A stretch of DNA of 64,000 nt. Origin: Ochotona curzoniae. Lineage: Eukaryota > Chordata > Mammalia > Lagomorpha > Ochotonidae. Shown here piece after piece: positions 42,548 through 52,660 of this stretch (positions within the stretch are counted from its first letter, which is position 1; the number at the start of each line of letters is the position of its first letter). The stretch spans positions 9,870,918 to 9,934,917 of the forward strand of contig NW_024467101.1 in assembly GCF_017591425.1 (NCBI RefSeq), read 5' to 3'. The notes below the pieces were generated by a model. That model was not told the origin of the DNA. It was given only the letters and a program-made list of their open reading frames with translations, and ran no database searches. The translations under genes and the position numbers were made by a program.

Positions 42548-42912
42548 TTATGGGTTGGGCGGACTTGTTCCCTGAAAACCTACACAGGGTATTTGCATTC
42601 TAATGTCTCAGTGTGGATGACTGGCAGCTGAAGGGTGGGGCTGGATGTGAGTACAGAGTCTGAGAGCTGCGTCAGATGGGGGATGCTTAGGTCATTGGGG
42701 TGTGCCCTCATGGAAATGCTGCTGATTCCCTCACATTGGAGTCCCTCCCAGCTGGCGCTCTCTCTCTCTCTCTCTCCCTTCCTCCTTCTCTCCCTCTCTC
42801 TCTCCTTGCTGGATCACTACATGCTTATTTCTGCATACCCATCATGATGCCCTCTCTTCAGACACCACCATCCTGGGGGCACACTGCCCAGTCCTGCACT
42901 AAAACCTCTCCA
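42548..42912 (+). repeat. Possible ancient MaLR (ERVL-related) LTR remnant
   Basis: Order of words: TGTTATGGGTTGGGCGGACT, GGTATTTGCATTCTAATGTC, CTTAGGTCATTGGGGTGTGC, CCTCATGGAAATGCTG, a CT-rich run at 42761-42804 and CATCATGATGCCCTC. This resembles a solo LTR of the MLT/MST type. No internal retroviral sequence is present and it has no coding capacity. The call rests on remembered consensus words, and the CT expansion obscures the middle. Confidence 0.35.
42761..42804. repeat. (CT)n microsatellite, imperfect
   Basis: CTCTCTCTCTCTCTCTC followed by CCTT and further CT units. Confidence 0.9.
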
Positions 42913-44965
42913 TGAGAAGCTGAAGCAGAGCCTGTGCATTCTTCCAGAAGCTTCTTTGGGGGTTTGCAGCTGCCAGTCGTGAGCTCAGGCACAACATTCA
43001 AATCAGCATTAGGAAAAGAACTATTTTTAAACATTCTGCATCAGGGTGGTCCTCCATGAGGATGAGTTGGGGTAGAAAGTCAGATATGAAATCCTCTGAC
43101 GTACAGTACAGTCGCAGTTAGCACCTGCCACCTCTCGGGTCAGAGGGGTCTGAAGGAGTCCCATGGCAGCAAGGATAGCCTGACTGATGGGGTCACCTTG
43201 AACCTCAGTGTAACAGCAACTCCGATACCACCTGTAAGTCAATATCAGCAGAAGACATCGCCCCGAGGTCGAGTCACAGAGTTAAGACTCAGACAAACCT
43301 AGGTTGGCACCAGCTCCTCTACCTTCCTGAGTCACGTATTGTTCATTTCAAAATAGGTTGCATCCAGATCTCCACATCAAGTTCAACTAGCTTGACAGAC
43401 AGAGTTCACGGACCGTAAAAAGAATCCAGCTTCAGGCTGGATCCAAGGTGCCTCGTGGAGGTTCTCGGGCATCTGTCTCATCTCCAGTGGTTCCAGTTTT
43501 AAGCAGGAAGCTACCTCCTGAGCACAGAGGGGCTGCCAGCTGCTGTAAATCTACCTTCCCTCGTTGTCTATCTTCCGTTACTGGAAAGACACCCTTTTCT
43601 AAATAGCCACAGTCGAAGGCCTGCCGCTGAGCCTCATGTCAGGCCTCCTTCTCCTGCTCCTCTCTGTCGCTGAGCCCAGGAGAATGGAACCCACTGATTG
43701 GCCAGATTTAAGTAAGTTACCGCCCCACTTCTGCTCTGCCCCAGCCGTGGAGGAAACATATGGGGATTTTTTTTTTTTTTCTGGGAAGAAAATCAATGTG
43801 TCTTAAGCAGAAAGAAAGAGGATTGGAAATTGAGCCAGCAAAATCAACAGACATCCAGCAGAGAGGAAAATAGTATCATTATAAAGACGAAATGTTACCG
43901 GGGGCCAGTGCGTGGGAATGCCAGCCAGTGAGGTGCTAGGTGCCTGTATTAGGAGATTAACAAAGAGCTAGTCTCCAACCACTCATGACTGGGGCAGAGT
44001 GGTGAATTCCTCAGAAAGCTCAGCCTGCTACGCCTTGTGCAGCCCTGGGCAGCTGTGACTCTAGCCAAATCCTTGGCAGCACCTGGCCGCCTTAGCATGG
44101 GTCTGCCCTCCCCTACCCTTACACACACACCCCATGGCTTTGCCCTCAGCCCCATTCCAAGGCCTATCTCCCCTCCCAAACCGACAACCTGTCATAAACA
44201 GTTAGCTTCCTTCCCCTTAAAAAGCAACATGAGCTAGCCAACACAAGCACTGTATACCCAACACAGTGCCACACATCCTTTCCTGTGACTGTTGCCCGGC
44301 TCCCTCGGGGCAGATGGCACTGCTCCATTTTGCAAATGAGCACACAGATGTTCCAGGTGGCCAGCAGAAGTGGGAGAGCTTGAATTCCAAGCTAGAGGGG
44401 CCACAGGGCCAGTGGTTACTGCAGAAGGTCCCTGAGGACCTCCCTTCCTTGCAAAGCCAAGATTTCACACACCTCCCCTGCCTAGGGCCAGGGGGTTGGG
44501 GGGGGGTTGGAAATCCACCTGGCCTAGGGTGCTCCCTGCACCTGCTGTGAGCATGTTCAGTTCCCAATCGAATGAGTAACTGTTTCCATTTCTATGATGC
44601 GTGTCCACAGGAAACCAGGTCGTTCATTTCCAGGTCCATTGAGCCCCAAGGCAGAGCCATTAGCAGCGCAATTGTTTCCTCCACTCCACTTACACTAGTG
44701 TTGGAAAACACAGCCTGCCCCCTCTCACACGTCATGCCAGGGCAGGAGATGAGAAAGCCTTGTTCTCATGGATCTGTCATGGCAGTAGAACCGTGTGTTC
44801 CCTCTACAGAGCCAGCAGGTACAGAGCACCTTTGGAAGGTGTTTTTGGTGTCTGCACAGAGGTGGAGGACTGGGACACCTCCTCAGGTCCCGAGCAAAAG
44901 TGCCCCTGGGCCCACGACATTCAGTCTCTTATCTTTTCAGATCCCACATTCACTCATGTAAGGAT
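42913..44965. other. Gene-free stretch with MIR trace
   Basis: 43275-43360 (AGACTCAGACAAACCTAGGT, TTCCTGAGTCAC) has MIR order. 43840-43890 is a small AT-rich block (GAAAATAGTATCATTATAAA), and 43899-43945 may be a SINE head scrap (GGGGGCCAGTGCGTGGGAAT). A T-run lies at 43768-43781. No coding evidence. Confidence 0.5.
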
Positions 44966-44966
44966 G

Positions 44967-45021
<55 letters not shown>

Positions 45022-45031
45022 ACACACACAC
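44966..45031. repeat. (CA)n microsatellite, long
   Basis: About 32 CA units with one TACA interruption near 45016. It is the longest dinucleotide repeat in the window. Confidence 0.97.
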
Positions 45032-45734
45032 GTGTCTTCCTCACACCTGTGGGGCCTTCTTGTTTCTCTTTGCATGATACAAAGGGCTCCTTTAGTCTTT
45101 TTTCTTTTCCATCTTCACCCCCACCCCTGGTGGGAAAATCATGTCCCTATGTGTGCCAATAGGAGCCTCACAAGTACGTGTTTGTGTGTGTGTGTGTGTA
45201 TGCTTCACACTCTCATTCTTTTTCTTGCCTGCACCACCACAACGAGCTGCAACTTGACCATGTTTGGAAAACGAATGGTGCCAGCCCTGCATTTGTTAAT
45301 GCTGGTGTCTGTTTCCTGGGAACAGCTTGGCCGCTGGGTACCACTTGCAGGTGTCGAATGAGATGGAATAATTCACTGGCCAGGTTCTCTAGTTGGAATT
45401 GAAGCAGCATTCTGGGGTTGCCTTCTCTGCTAGGGTGTCTTGGGGTGCCTTTGCTTCCTGCTGGGTTGACAGTTAGACTACACCTTCCAGCAGGACATCC
45501 ATGCTCTGGGACTCCTGGTCACTTCCAGCAAATTGCAAATAGGCCTAGTGTGGACGCACGCTGTAGACAGGGTTTGCTGTCCTTTCTGAAGCGGGTCCTA
45601 ATAGGTGGTTTTCCTTGACCTTTTTTGAAGATCCTGCACATGTGTGGATTTCCAAAAGTGATGCTCTCAAATTAATTTACCTTTTAATTCTATTGTTTTT
45701 TTCCTCATGAACTAAAATAAATAGATAAATCTAA
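45032..45734. other. Gene-free stretch
   Basis: A (TG)n run of about 10 units lies at 45179-45200. The plus-strand frame of 188 codons (44795-45361) is threonine-histidine repeat from the CA tract and is not a gene. AAATTAATTTACC and TTTTAATTC near 45668 are AT-rich but isolated. Confidence 0.5.
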
Positions 45735-45868
45735 GGGCTGGTGCAGTGGTCCAACCCTCTGCCTGCTGCACTGGCTCATGTCCAGCCATTGCAGGAGTAA
45801 ATCAGTGGTTAGCAGTTTCTCTCTCTTTCTTTGAATCTGTCTTTCTAACACAAATAGAATCAATGTTT
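45735..45868 (+). mobile_element. C-type SINE with large internal deletion
   Basis: The head GGGCTGGTGCAGTGGTCCAA and CCTGCTGCACTGGCTCATG are followed directly by the 3' block CCATTGCAGGAGTAAATCAG, TGGTTAGCAG, a CT stretch and TTTCTAACACAAATAG. The middle 150 bp or so are missing. Confidence 0.8.
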
Positions 45869-46524
45869 AAGCAGAATCTAGAAAAAACTATCATAAACAC
45901 TAGCTTTCAAAACATGCGAACTTAAGAGCTGTTGGACCCAGATTTTCGTTTTCTCTAACAAGGCTTTGCAGATACCGCCGAGCCCTGGGTGCCGGCCCTG
46001 CTCTCAGTTCCCCTGCTTCCCTCCTGCCACCAGCTTCAACACGGACAGTGTTTAAGCCACAAAATGCTTTCCCACTTTTGTGATATGATTATGTTTCCAT
46101 AAACATGATCTTGGGTCACTGCTGCAGATTCCTCAACCGTGTACAAATGGTGTGGAACTTGCCTTCCATCTCTCATTGCCCACATGTGACCGAAGATGAG
46201 CGATCGTGGCTGACTCTCCCAGCAGCACTCAGGGGCTTTACAGATGGGAAAGCTGAGGCCCAGGGAGGAGGTAACTCCAGCTTCAACTTTTTCTCTGAGC
46301 ACTTCTTGGTCTCGGTTGGCCTCTCTGTCAGCAGCTTCCATGTCCACCTGTTGGACCAAACGCAGGTGCCCAAGATTCAGGCAGTAAACACCATGTGTGT
46401 TCATGTTGTCATTCATCAGTGTCATGACTCTCTCCACCAGGTCACGTGAAAACCATTTCCACAGCACTTCCCCTGCATTTAGTGTCCTAACGCAGCAATG
46501 ACTTAAGGTATCCTAGAAGAGGGA
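45869..46524. other. Gene-free stretch with MIR
   Basis: 46225-46300 (GGGCTTTACAGATGGGAAAG, CTGAGGCCCAGGGAGG) is a MIR core. The minus-strand frame of 143 codons (46036-46467) crosses it and so is not coding. The rest is unclassified. Confidence 0.5.
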
Positions 46525-46727
46525 GGCATTTGGCCCAGCAGTCAGGATACCAGATGGGATAACCCACTCGCCACTTGATAGCGCCCTGGTTCGAGTCCCA
46601 GTCCCACGTCCAGCTTCTCACTGATGCACACACCCTAGGTGGCTGCAGGTGTTGGTTTAAGAGTTGGGGTGTTTGTCACCCACATGGGACACCTCAGTTG
46701 AGTTCCTGGTTCCTGCCTTAGGAACGA
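46525..46727 (+). mobile_element. C-type SINE, 5' part
   Basis: GGAGGCATTTGGCCCAGCAG, TCAGGATACCAGATGGG, GGTTCGAGTCCCAGTCCCAC (well-kept B box), CTTCTCACTGATGCACAC, CACCCACATGGGACACC and GAGTTCCTGGTTCCTGCC. It stops before the GAGTGAACCAGC block and is followed by unrelated CpG-rich DNA. Confidence 0.8.
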
Positions 46728-47045
46728 ATCCCTGTGGATATCACCGCACCCCTGTGTAACGGAAAGAAACGAGTTTTCCTGGCTGTTAAGGATGTGCACA
46801 AGCACACGCCCAGAAGAGCTGCAGCCAAAAGCCCTCGAGAGTAGAAACAACGTGCATGAACAAGAGGAAGGAGAAACGCCCAGCGACGAAGGCCTATCGC
46901 GGAACACGTCACAGCCGCGGAAAACAGCGATCATGTGCAGCACCGAACAGTAGAGGTGCCTCTTGCCTATGAAATGCCCAGTGACTGAGTCCACGCACAT
47001 CAGCAACGTTGCTTCCATGCTTGCGGTGCCATCCACATGGAGTTT
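46728..47045. other. Unexplained CpG-dense patch
   Basis: Roughly 20 CpGs occur in about 300 bp (for example CGCCCAGCGACG at 46877, ATCGCGGAACACGTC at 46897, AGCCGCGG at 46914, CAACGTTGC at 47004), although overall GC is moderate and the flanks are CpG-poor. It begins where the SINE above breaks off. The minus strand is open over the whole patch (frame 46635-47036) and reads as non-repetitive residues including Cys and His, but I recognise no family. It could be an insertion of a young element not in my memory, a pseudogene piece, or constrained DNA. Confidence 0.4.
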
Positions 47046-47390
47046 TACAGCGGATAGGACTCATCGAAGGTGGCAGGCATCCTTGGCAGGTTCTGTGTCC
47101 TGATGATGATGGTGGTGGTGGCTAGGCAGCGTTGCAAGTGTTAACTTCCTTGCATTGCCTCAGCAGAACGCATTCTGGAGGATGTGCACAGCAGAAATGT
47201 GTCTTCTCAGCTTGCTGGAGGCTCAGGGGCCAAGACGCTGGTGTCACAGGGCAGGTCTACCGCTCCTGAGTGCTCCCCATCCTGAGTTTGCACATGGCGG
47301 CTTTCTTATTGTGTCCTTAACCTGCCTGTCCTCTGTGCACCTGTGCCAATGGTGTCTTCCTGGATGCCCTGGTTCCCATTTGTGTTGATT
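47046..47390. other. Gene-free stretch
   Basis: A short GATGATGATGGTGGTGGTGG run lies at 47102-47122. No gene. Confidence 0.45.
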
Positions 47391-47409
47391 TTTCTTAATT
47401 GTTTCTTTG

Positions 47410-47441
<32 letters not shown>
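47391..47441 (-). mobile_element. C-type SINE tail fragment with (GA)n
   Basis: TTTCTTAATTGTTTCTTTGA, AAGGCAGAGAGAGAGAGAGA is the start of a minus-strand copy cut off in its GA run by the next, plus-strand SINE. Confidence 0.7.
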
Positions 47442-47443
<2 letters not shown>

Positions 47444-47735
47444 CTGGCATTTGGCACAGCAGTAAAGTGTGCTTGGGCTATCTGCATCCAACGTAGGAGA
47501 GCCTGAGTTCACATTTGACTCTGAGTATGATTCCTGCTTCTTGCCGATGTGCATCCTGAAAGGCAAAAGATAATAGTTCCAGTTCTTGGGGCCCCAGCAC
47601 CCATGTGGGACACCCCGATGGAGTCATGGCTTTTGGCTCTGGCCTGGGCTACTCTTGCCTCTGACAGGCTTTGGGGAGCAAACCAGCAAGTGTAAGATCT
47701 CTCTCTCTCTCTCTTTGGCTTTCAAACACATGCAG
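47442..47735 (+). mobile_element. C-type SINE, diverged
   Basis: GAGCTGGCATTTGGCACAGC, AGTAAAGTGTGCTTGGGC, CTGAGTTCACATTTGACTC, CCCATGTGGGACACCCCG, GGGGAGCAAACCAGCAAGTG, TAAGATC, a CT run (47698-47713) and GCTTTCAAACACATG. It appears inserted into, or joined to, the GA tract of the minus-strand fragment. Confidence 0.8.
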
Positions 47736-48394
47736 ATTCAGCTGTGCAAACTCAGCTTTGGGCCCTGACTCAGCCCCCAGCTCTGTCTCCTCTGTCCAGC
47801 GCATACCTCCACCCCTACCCCCTCCTTGGGGGTCATTTGGCACTCTGAGTGCCAAATGGGAGAGGGAGGGTCAGCCCTGTGCTCAGCCAACCTGCAGCTC
47901 TTTTTTTTCTGAATCTTCCCCTTCCCTTTCCATAATCTTCCTGGCTCACTGCTGGGACTTGAACTCCAAGATCACTGGGCAGCTTCCTGATTCAGTATCT
48001 TGTGCCTTTTCATACAAATGTCCATGGAGTGCTTAGCTCTGAACCCTGCGGAGGGCAGAGGAGAGGGTATGGGGTCAGGCTTGGTGGGGCAAGGGGGTGT
48101 CCTATCATTCCAAACGGGTAAGGAACAGTACTTGCAGGTATGGAAGCTGCAGGGAGGGGGGTCAGCCATACCTCCCCTTCTTTTCATTTTCTGGGGGATA
48201 TCTCCTGGAGCGGAGGCAGTGGGAAGGTTCCTACCTGCCCCCAGATCATGAACAATTTGAAAGAGATGGTGCCACATGGGACTCAGGTAACCACTATGCA
48301 TGAGCTTGAACCAATGGTCTGGTCTTTGGGGAATCATCACCCCAATCCTGGCACTGGGGCGGGGTGGGAGGGGACAACAGCAGGCTTTTTGTGA
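47736..48394. other. Gene-free stretch with a perfect hairpin
   Basis: CATTTGGCACT-CTG-AGTGCCAAATG at 47834-47858 has perfect 11-bp arms. The frame of 166 codons on the minus strand (47972-48472) has no domain and runs into the conserved-looking block at 48395. Confidence 0.5.
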
Positions 48395-48625
48395 AATATT
48401 TTCCTCCCATAAAACCCAGAGGAAAACAAAAGCCCGAAGCGACATAAAAGGAAACCTTACTCCGGCACCCATACAGAGGGAAAGACGGTGATTATTCGGG
48501 TCTAGTTAACCGTGCAACAAAACGGAATAAACTCAGCTCCATTAACCTTATTTGAGAAGCACTTTTTGGTGATTCATGTCAATGGCACTGTTAACATTTA
48601 AGAGGGCGCGTGTGCACAGCGGCGG
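48395..48625. promoter_or_regulatory. Candidate conserved noncoding element with two GTTAAC words
   Basis: GTTAAC lies at 48505-48510 and 48590-48595 (HNF1-half-like). The block also carries GAAATATTTTCC, CCCATAAAACCC, GCGACATAAAAGG, GGTGATTATTCGGG, CAACAAAACGGAATAAAC and TCCATTAACC, plus a CpG-rich right edge (GCGCG, GGCGGC). It is free of repeats. An enhancer is inferred. Confidence 0.5.
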
Positions 48626-48724
48626 CAGCGTCTGCCAAGGAACCGGCTCGGAGGAGAGTACCCTGCTCACAAGGAAGGAGACACTGCCAAGAGCAGTAAC
48701 TCGGAGGCTGCCCACCTTCCCTCC

Positions 48725-48850
48725 CTCTTTCCTGGCTTGATTTACATGGATTGACTGAGCATCTTTCGGGGGTTAAAGGGAGGTGAGGAGCCTCTTCTAT
48801 GCCCAGGGCCATTTGGATCATTATAACATCATTTGCCTGCCATACAAAAG
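48725..48850. promoter_or_regulatory. Possible second conserved noncoding block
   Basis: GCTTGATTTACATGGATTGA, GGGGTTAAAGGGAGG and GATCATTATAACATCATTTG form an AT-rich, repeat-free block 100 bp from the element to its left and may be part of it. Confidence 0.35.
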
Positions 48851-49009
48851 GATCCACTTAAGCAGTAGCCTTCTGTGGATTTATGGAATTTTGAGTCCCA
48901 CCTGCAGCTGCCTGCCACGGCCTCCCTGGCTCTTCTGTGTCCCCAGGTTGGGTATGCCCACCCCTACCAGGTGATGTGCCTGCAGTAGTGAGTGGGTCTG
49001 CTCCATGAC

Positions 49010-50615
49010 ATTAACCAGCACAGGAATGAATCAGGTCTGAGGGCAGAATCTGTGTGTGTTCAGGAGGTACGAGGGCTCACCCCTGTGTAACAGCAATCTC
49101 TACTGCCACATGGAAGATCTGAGGTTAGGAACAGGCCTGGTTAAGGAGCTAAGTGGATGTCCTGGCTAGGATAGGTGAGTGCGAGAGTTGGAATGGGGGC
49201 AGCAGACTGGGATGGACACAGTTGTAGTCTCCTCTGGCATGGGTGTGGACTGGGTCTAAGGAGTGCCTGACTGGGTTAGACTCTGGCCATCACTGATGCT
49301 CGTGAGTGTCAGGGTTGGTGTGGAACAGGCTGGGCTAGGTCTCGGCGCTTGCTGACCAACATGAGAGCTTGTCTGAGTGTGGACCAGGTGTGATTGGGCT
49401 ATAACACCCAACAGTAAGAACCAGAATGGGTATGGACAAGTTAGTTCAGCCAGGACAAGAAGTAGACTAGGTCAGCCTGGGCCAAGGACCCACTGGTGTG
49501 TGTAAGATCTACCACTGGGAGGAGATATGATAAAGGAGCTTGCGGAACGCTTTTGTCAGGACACAGTCCCTGCAGCCTGAGCACAAGAACCAAGACAAGG
49601 GGTAGCCTAAACCAGTCCAGGTTATAGGAACCACCAGCATACATGTGAGTCAGGTCTGGGTGCAGGCCAGTCTGGACCAGTTCATAGCATCCACTGGCAG
49701 ATCTGAGAACCAGGATGAGGTACAAGAGCGGCCAGGTCAGGTCGCAATATCAGCCGTTCACACTGAGGCCAGGACTTGGGGCTGGCTGGGCCAGACTAGG
49801 CTGCAGCAGCCACCAGCAGGAGCTGGAACTGGGGGCAGGTTGGACTAATCCAGGCTGAAGTGCCTACTGGTAGATGCTGAGGTGAGGTGAGCTATAATAG
49901 TCTGGTGAGTTCTGGGTCCTTTATTCCCAGGGATGGAGGTGTCTCACAGGACGGGGTTGCCTGACCCAGGTCCTTGGGCCTGTCTGCATGGTGGCTACTG
50001 GGTCAGTAAGCTCCGGGGGCTGGGGTTCAACAGGCCCAGGTTGCCAGGCCCTGGTTGCTTGGGCTGGCCCATGAGAATTGGTCCTCCTCAATGGAAAAGA
50101 TGGATCAGAGGTATATGGAGGATATGGCAGCCTATTGGAGCCTCCAGAGGACATCTGGTACCATAGCAGAGGAAGGAGAAGAGAATAAATTGGGCAACTA
50201 CCCTAGCCAAAGAATGACAGCAATTATCTAGGTGAATGGAGACTGTTAAGGTTGACTGTGTCAACCAACTGGCATTGGAAGAGTTTCCTCATCCATGGGG
50301 ATGTTGGTGAGATAGACATTTCAGAACTATCTTAACCATCTGTACAGAACCCTAGGAGTATGTGCTACATCGGGACTATGGGTTGATATCGGGTAGCAAT
50401 TCCCCATTCTGGGGTACTGGGTCAGTTGGGAGGCTAGGTATGGCTTCTCCTCTTATTTCCTCCTACCCCAGAAACAGGAAGAAGAACTAGAACATTCAGA
50501 AGCAATGATCGTACCCGTTTTTCCCTAACCATACATTCTTCCCACAATGATCAACTTTGTAAATATCTAAAATAAACTATAAGATAAAACAGAACAAACA
50601 AAAGCCAAAAATCCA
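49010..50615 (+). mobile_element. LINE-1 3' end, 5'-truncated, pika-type
   Basis: No ORF1 or ORF2 remains. From about 49020 to 49920 the sequence is a degenerate head-to-tail array of units about 50-75 bp long with words such as GGTTAGG, GGACCAGG, CCACTGGCAG and AACCAGGATGAGG. It is followed by a less repetitive part with CGGGACTATGGGTTGATATC, GGGTAGCAATTCCCCATTCT, CCCCAGAAACAGGAAGAAGA, AACTTTGTAAATATC and AAATAAACTATAAGATAAA, ending A-rich near 50605. The order matches my memory of lagomorph L1 3' UTRs. The unit array is part of the UTR, not an independent minisatellite. No target-site duplication was found. Confidence 0.6.
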
Positions 50616-50952
50616 TTATTTGGGTGCATAAAATACTAAAATCCAGATACTTTTGGCAAGAGGCATGCTTCTACAAACTCTTTGATGAGCCTTCTTCCAA
50701 ACACAAGAAGTTGTAAGAGCAGAAAGCATGGACTTGGAGACCTCCATCAGTTCCTTGACCTTACAATTAAGACTCTGCATCCCCCACGTGGCCTGGGGCT
50801 CCTGATCGGCTCCATCCAGCGACTGTGTGCAATGATGGGTGGGAGTGGGAACCAGAGAGCCAGGGGTGGTGAGCAACTGCTGTCTCAGAGATGGAAGGAT
50901 CAGTACGGCACCTGGCATTGGGACGTGGCAGGTGAGGTCACCGCTTAACACA
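50616..50952. other. Gene-free stretch between L1 and SINE
   Basis: No gene or further repeat recognised. The minus-strand frame at 50616-51011 reaches into the next SINE. Confidence 0.45.
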
Positions 50953-51203
50953 TCTGCATCCTGTGAATGAGCATCCAGTGCTCTGCTTCTGATCCAGCTT
51001 CCTGTTAGCACTCCTGGGAAGACAACTGAAGATGGGCCATGTCCTTGGGTTCTTGTCCCCTATGTGGAAGGCTAGAATGGCAGCTCCTGGCTTTTGCCTG
51101 GCTATTGTGGCCATGTAGTAGGGAGTAAAGCAGTTGATGGAAAAATCTCTCTCTCTCCCCTCCTATTCTCTTACTTTTGTGTTTCAAATACATAAATGAA
51201 TCA
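50953..51203 (+). mobile_element. C-type SINE, 5'-truncated
   Basis: GTGCTCTGCTTCTGATCCAG, CTTCCTGTTAGCACTCCTGG, GACAACTGAAGATGGGCC, TAGGGAGTAAAGCAGTTGAT, GGAAAAATC, a CT run and GTTTCAAATACATAAATGAA. The tRNA-like head is missing. Confidence 0.8.
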
Positions 51204-52340
51204 GTTGTTGCTGGAGCTGGAGAGTGGGCAGTGTGGGAAAGTCCTCAGTAAGTCCTATGAATAGCATCTTGCCCATGCTGGTCCTGCACACAGGAAGCTG
51301 GGGGTGTCAGTACCCTGACCCCCATCTCCTCCAGTCCTTCCAACTATTGCTGACTCTCCCCCGATGGCCACACGTAGCCTGGGACCTGGACTTCTATCAC
51401 GGGCACCAAGCATGGATAAGTTGGGTGGAGGGGGACTCACTAGGGGATGAGAGGCCCCTCGACTCTCTCCTTCCTTCTTGTAGCTCCTCAGCCTCACTGC
51501 TTTGCTACCGGCATCTTACCCACCCCTGCCTTACCACCCCAGGGCCCACACATACATAGCAACCCCCATCTCCTGTCCAAAACCCGGCTCCGCCCTGATC
51601 CAGGTTGGCCAGAGGTGAGCGGCACCGCCTTGCAACACCTTCCCGAGTGCGTGCCTGCTGCATCCCCTGCAGACAGCATGCAGTGTATAGTAGATCTACA
51701 ACAACTGTCAAACGACTAAAGGATGGGGCTCAGGTGGAAGCAGAAGGTGGAGCCGTTACCTCCCGTCCCTCGGAAAAAGGATGCATCCCCTGGTTCTTGA
51801 TGCCTGTGCCTAAAGCTCCTACTTCTTCTTCCGTCATCTTCATTTTGCAAAGGCTGGCTTTGAGGTCCCTTTGGGGATCCCTTCTAAAGCTACCCTGCCA
51901 AAGCGCTTGCCAAGCGATTCAGACGCTCAGAAGCAGTAGGCTCGTTGTTGCTGTCTGTTGTAAGGTGAAGTGTTTATGGAATAAAAACTCCAGCTCAGTC
52001 TGAACCTCTCTGGGGAGAAGAGAACAGAATCTTCTTAGCAAAGCGAGAGGGGAGTGGAGCCTGCTGGTGGGGGTGTCGGGAGACGCGGGGAGTGCAGGAG
52101 AACAGAGAGGGGACTCAGCTGCAAGTATTCAGAATTTATAAACGTGGCAGCGCTCGGATTCCGCCTTGTCTGGGTCTACAGAGTGAGCTCCTCACGCGCA
52201 TGCGTGCAGACACCAGCCACTGGAAGATGCTGTGCACTATGGCGCTTCGGCCGTCACTGTTTCCTGTGGAGAGCGCTGGAGTCGGGAGTCAGGAGCAGAC
52301 ACTGCAGGGCTCTGAGCATGGCTCAGAAAGCCCCAAAGCT
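51204..52340. other. Gene-free stretch with a CpG-bearing block
   Basis: 51870-52160 keeps CpGs and AT-rich words (GCGCTTGCCAAGCGATTCAG, GTTTATGGAATAAAAACTC, CAGAATTTATAAACGTGGCA) and could be a weak conserved element. 52190-52270 is GC-rich with GCGCATGCGTGC. No exon could be supported among frames of up to 132 codons. Confidence 0.45.
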
Positions 52341-52358
52341 GGGTTAGGGTTAGGGTTA
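52341..52358 (+). repeat. Short interstitial telomere-like repeat
   Basis: Three perfect GGGTTA units lie immediately before a SINE head. Three units are too few to claim a chromosome-end origin. Confidence 0.7.
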
Positions 52359-52660
52359 AGCTGCCAGGCAGCACAGCAGCTTCCCACATTGGAGGTCTGG
52401 GTCAGAGCCCCAACTTAACTCTCCATTCCAGTTTTCTGCTCACGTTTACCCTGGGAGGCAGCAGGTGATGGTTCAAATACTTGGTTCCTTGCCACTCACA
52501 TGGGAGACCCACATGGAGTTCCTGGCTCCTGGCTTTGACCCTGCCTGGTACAGACATTTGGGGGGAGCAGATCAGCAGATGGAAACACATTTTGCTTTTT
52601 TTCCCCCTCTTTCTTTATCTCATACAGCGCTGCATGAATGAATAAATGAATACATAGAAA
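52359..52660 (+). mobile_element. C-type SINE, diverged
   Basis: AGCTGCCAGGCAGCACAGCA, GGTCTGGGTCAGAGCCCC, AACTTAACTCTCC, GGGAGGCAGCAGGTGATGGT, CCACTCACATGGGAGACC, CACATGGAGTTCC, GGGAGCAGATCAGCAGATGG. The 3' end is T/C-rich and then GAATGAATAAATGAATACAT. It belongs to the GGCAGCAGGTGATGG-body subfamily. Confidence 0.8.

Noticed and set aside
42548..42912. Endogenous retrovirus with coding capacity
   Set aside because: At most a decayed solo LTR is present; there are no gag, pol or env-like frames in the neighbourhood.
44795..45361. Plus-strand frame of 188 codons rich in Thr-His
   Set aside because: It is produced by the (CA)n tract at 44966-45031; flanking parts show no coding signature.
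46036..46467. Minus-strand frame of 143 codons that reads smoothly at its start
   Set aside because: Its second half is translated from a MIR core, and no splice sites bound the first half.
46728..47045. CpG island promoter
   Set aside because: The patch is only about 300 bp, GC content is moderate, and no downstream first exon or transcript is visible.
47834..47858. NFI full site
   Set aside because: The TTGGC and GCCAA halves are separated by 9 bp, not the 5 bp of the usual NFI palindrome.
49010..49920. CRISPR-like or stand-alone minisatellite array
   Set aside because: Units vary in length and sequence and lead into an L1-type 3' end with an A-rich tail; the genome is mammalian.
52341..52358. 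Ancestral chromosome-fusion telomere remnant
   Set aside because: Only three units, and it abuts a SINE head that itself begins with a similar word.
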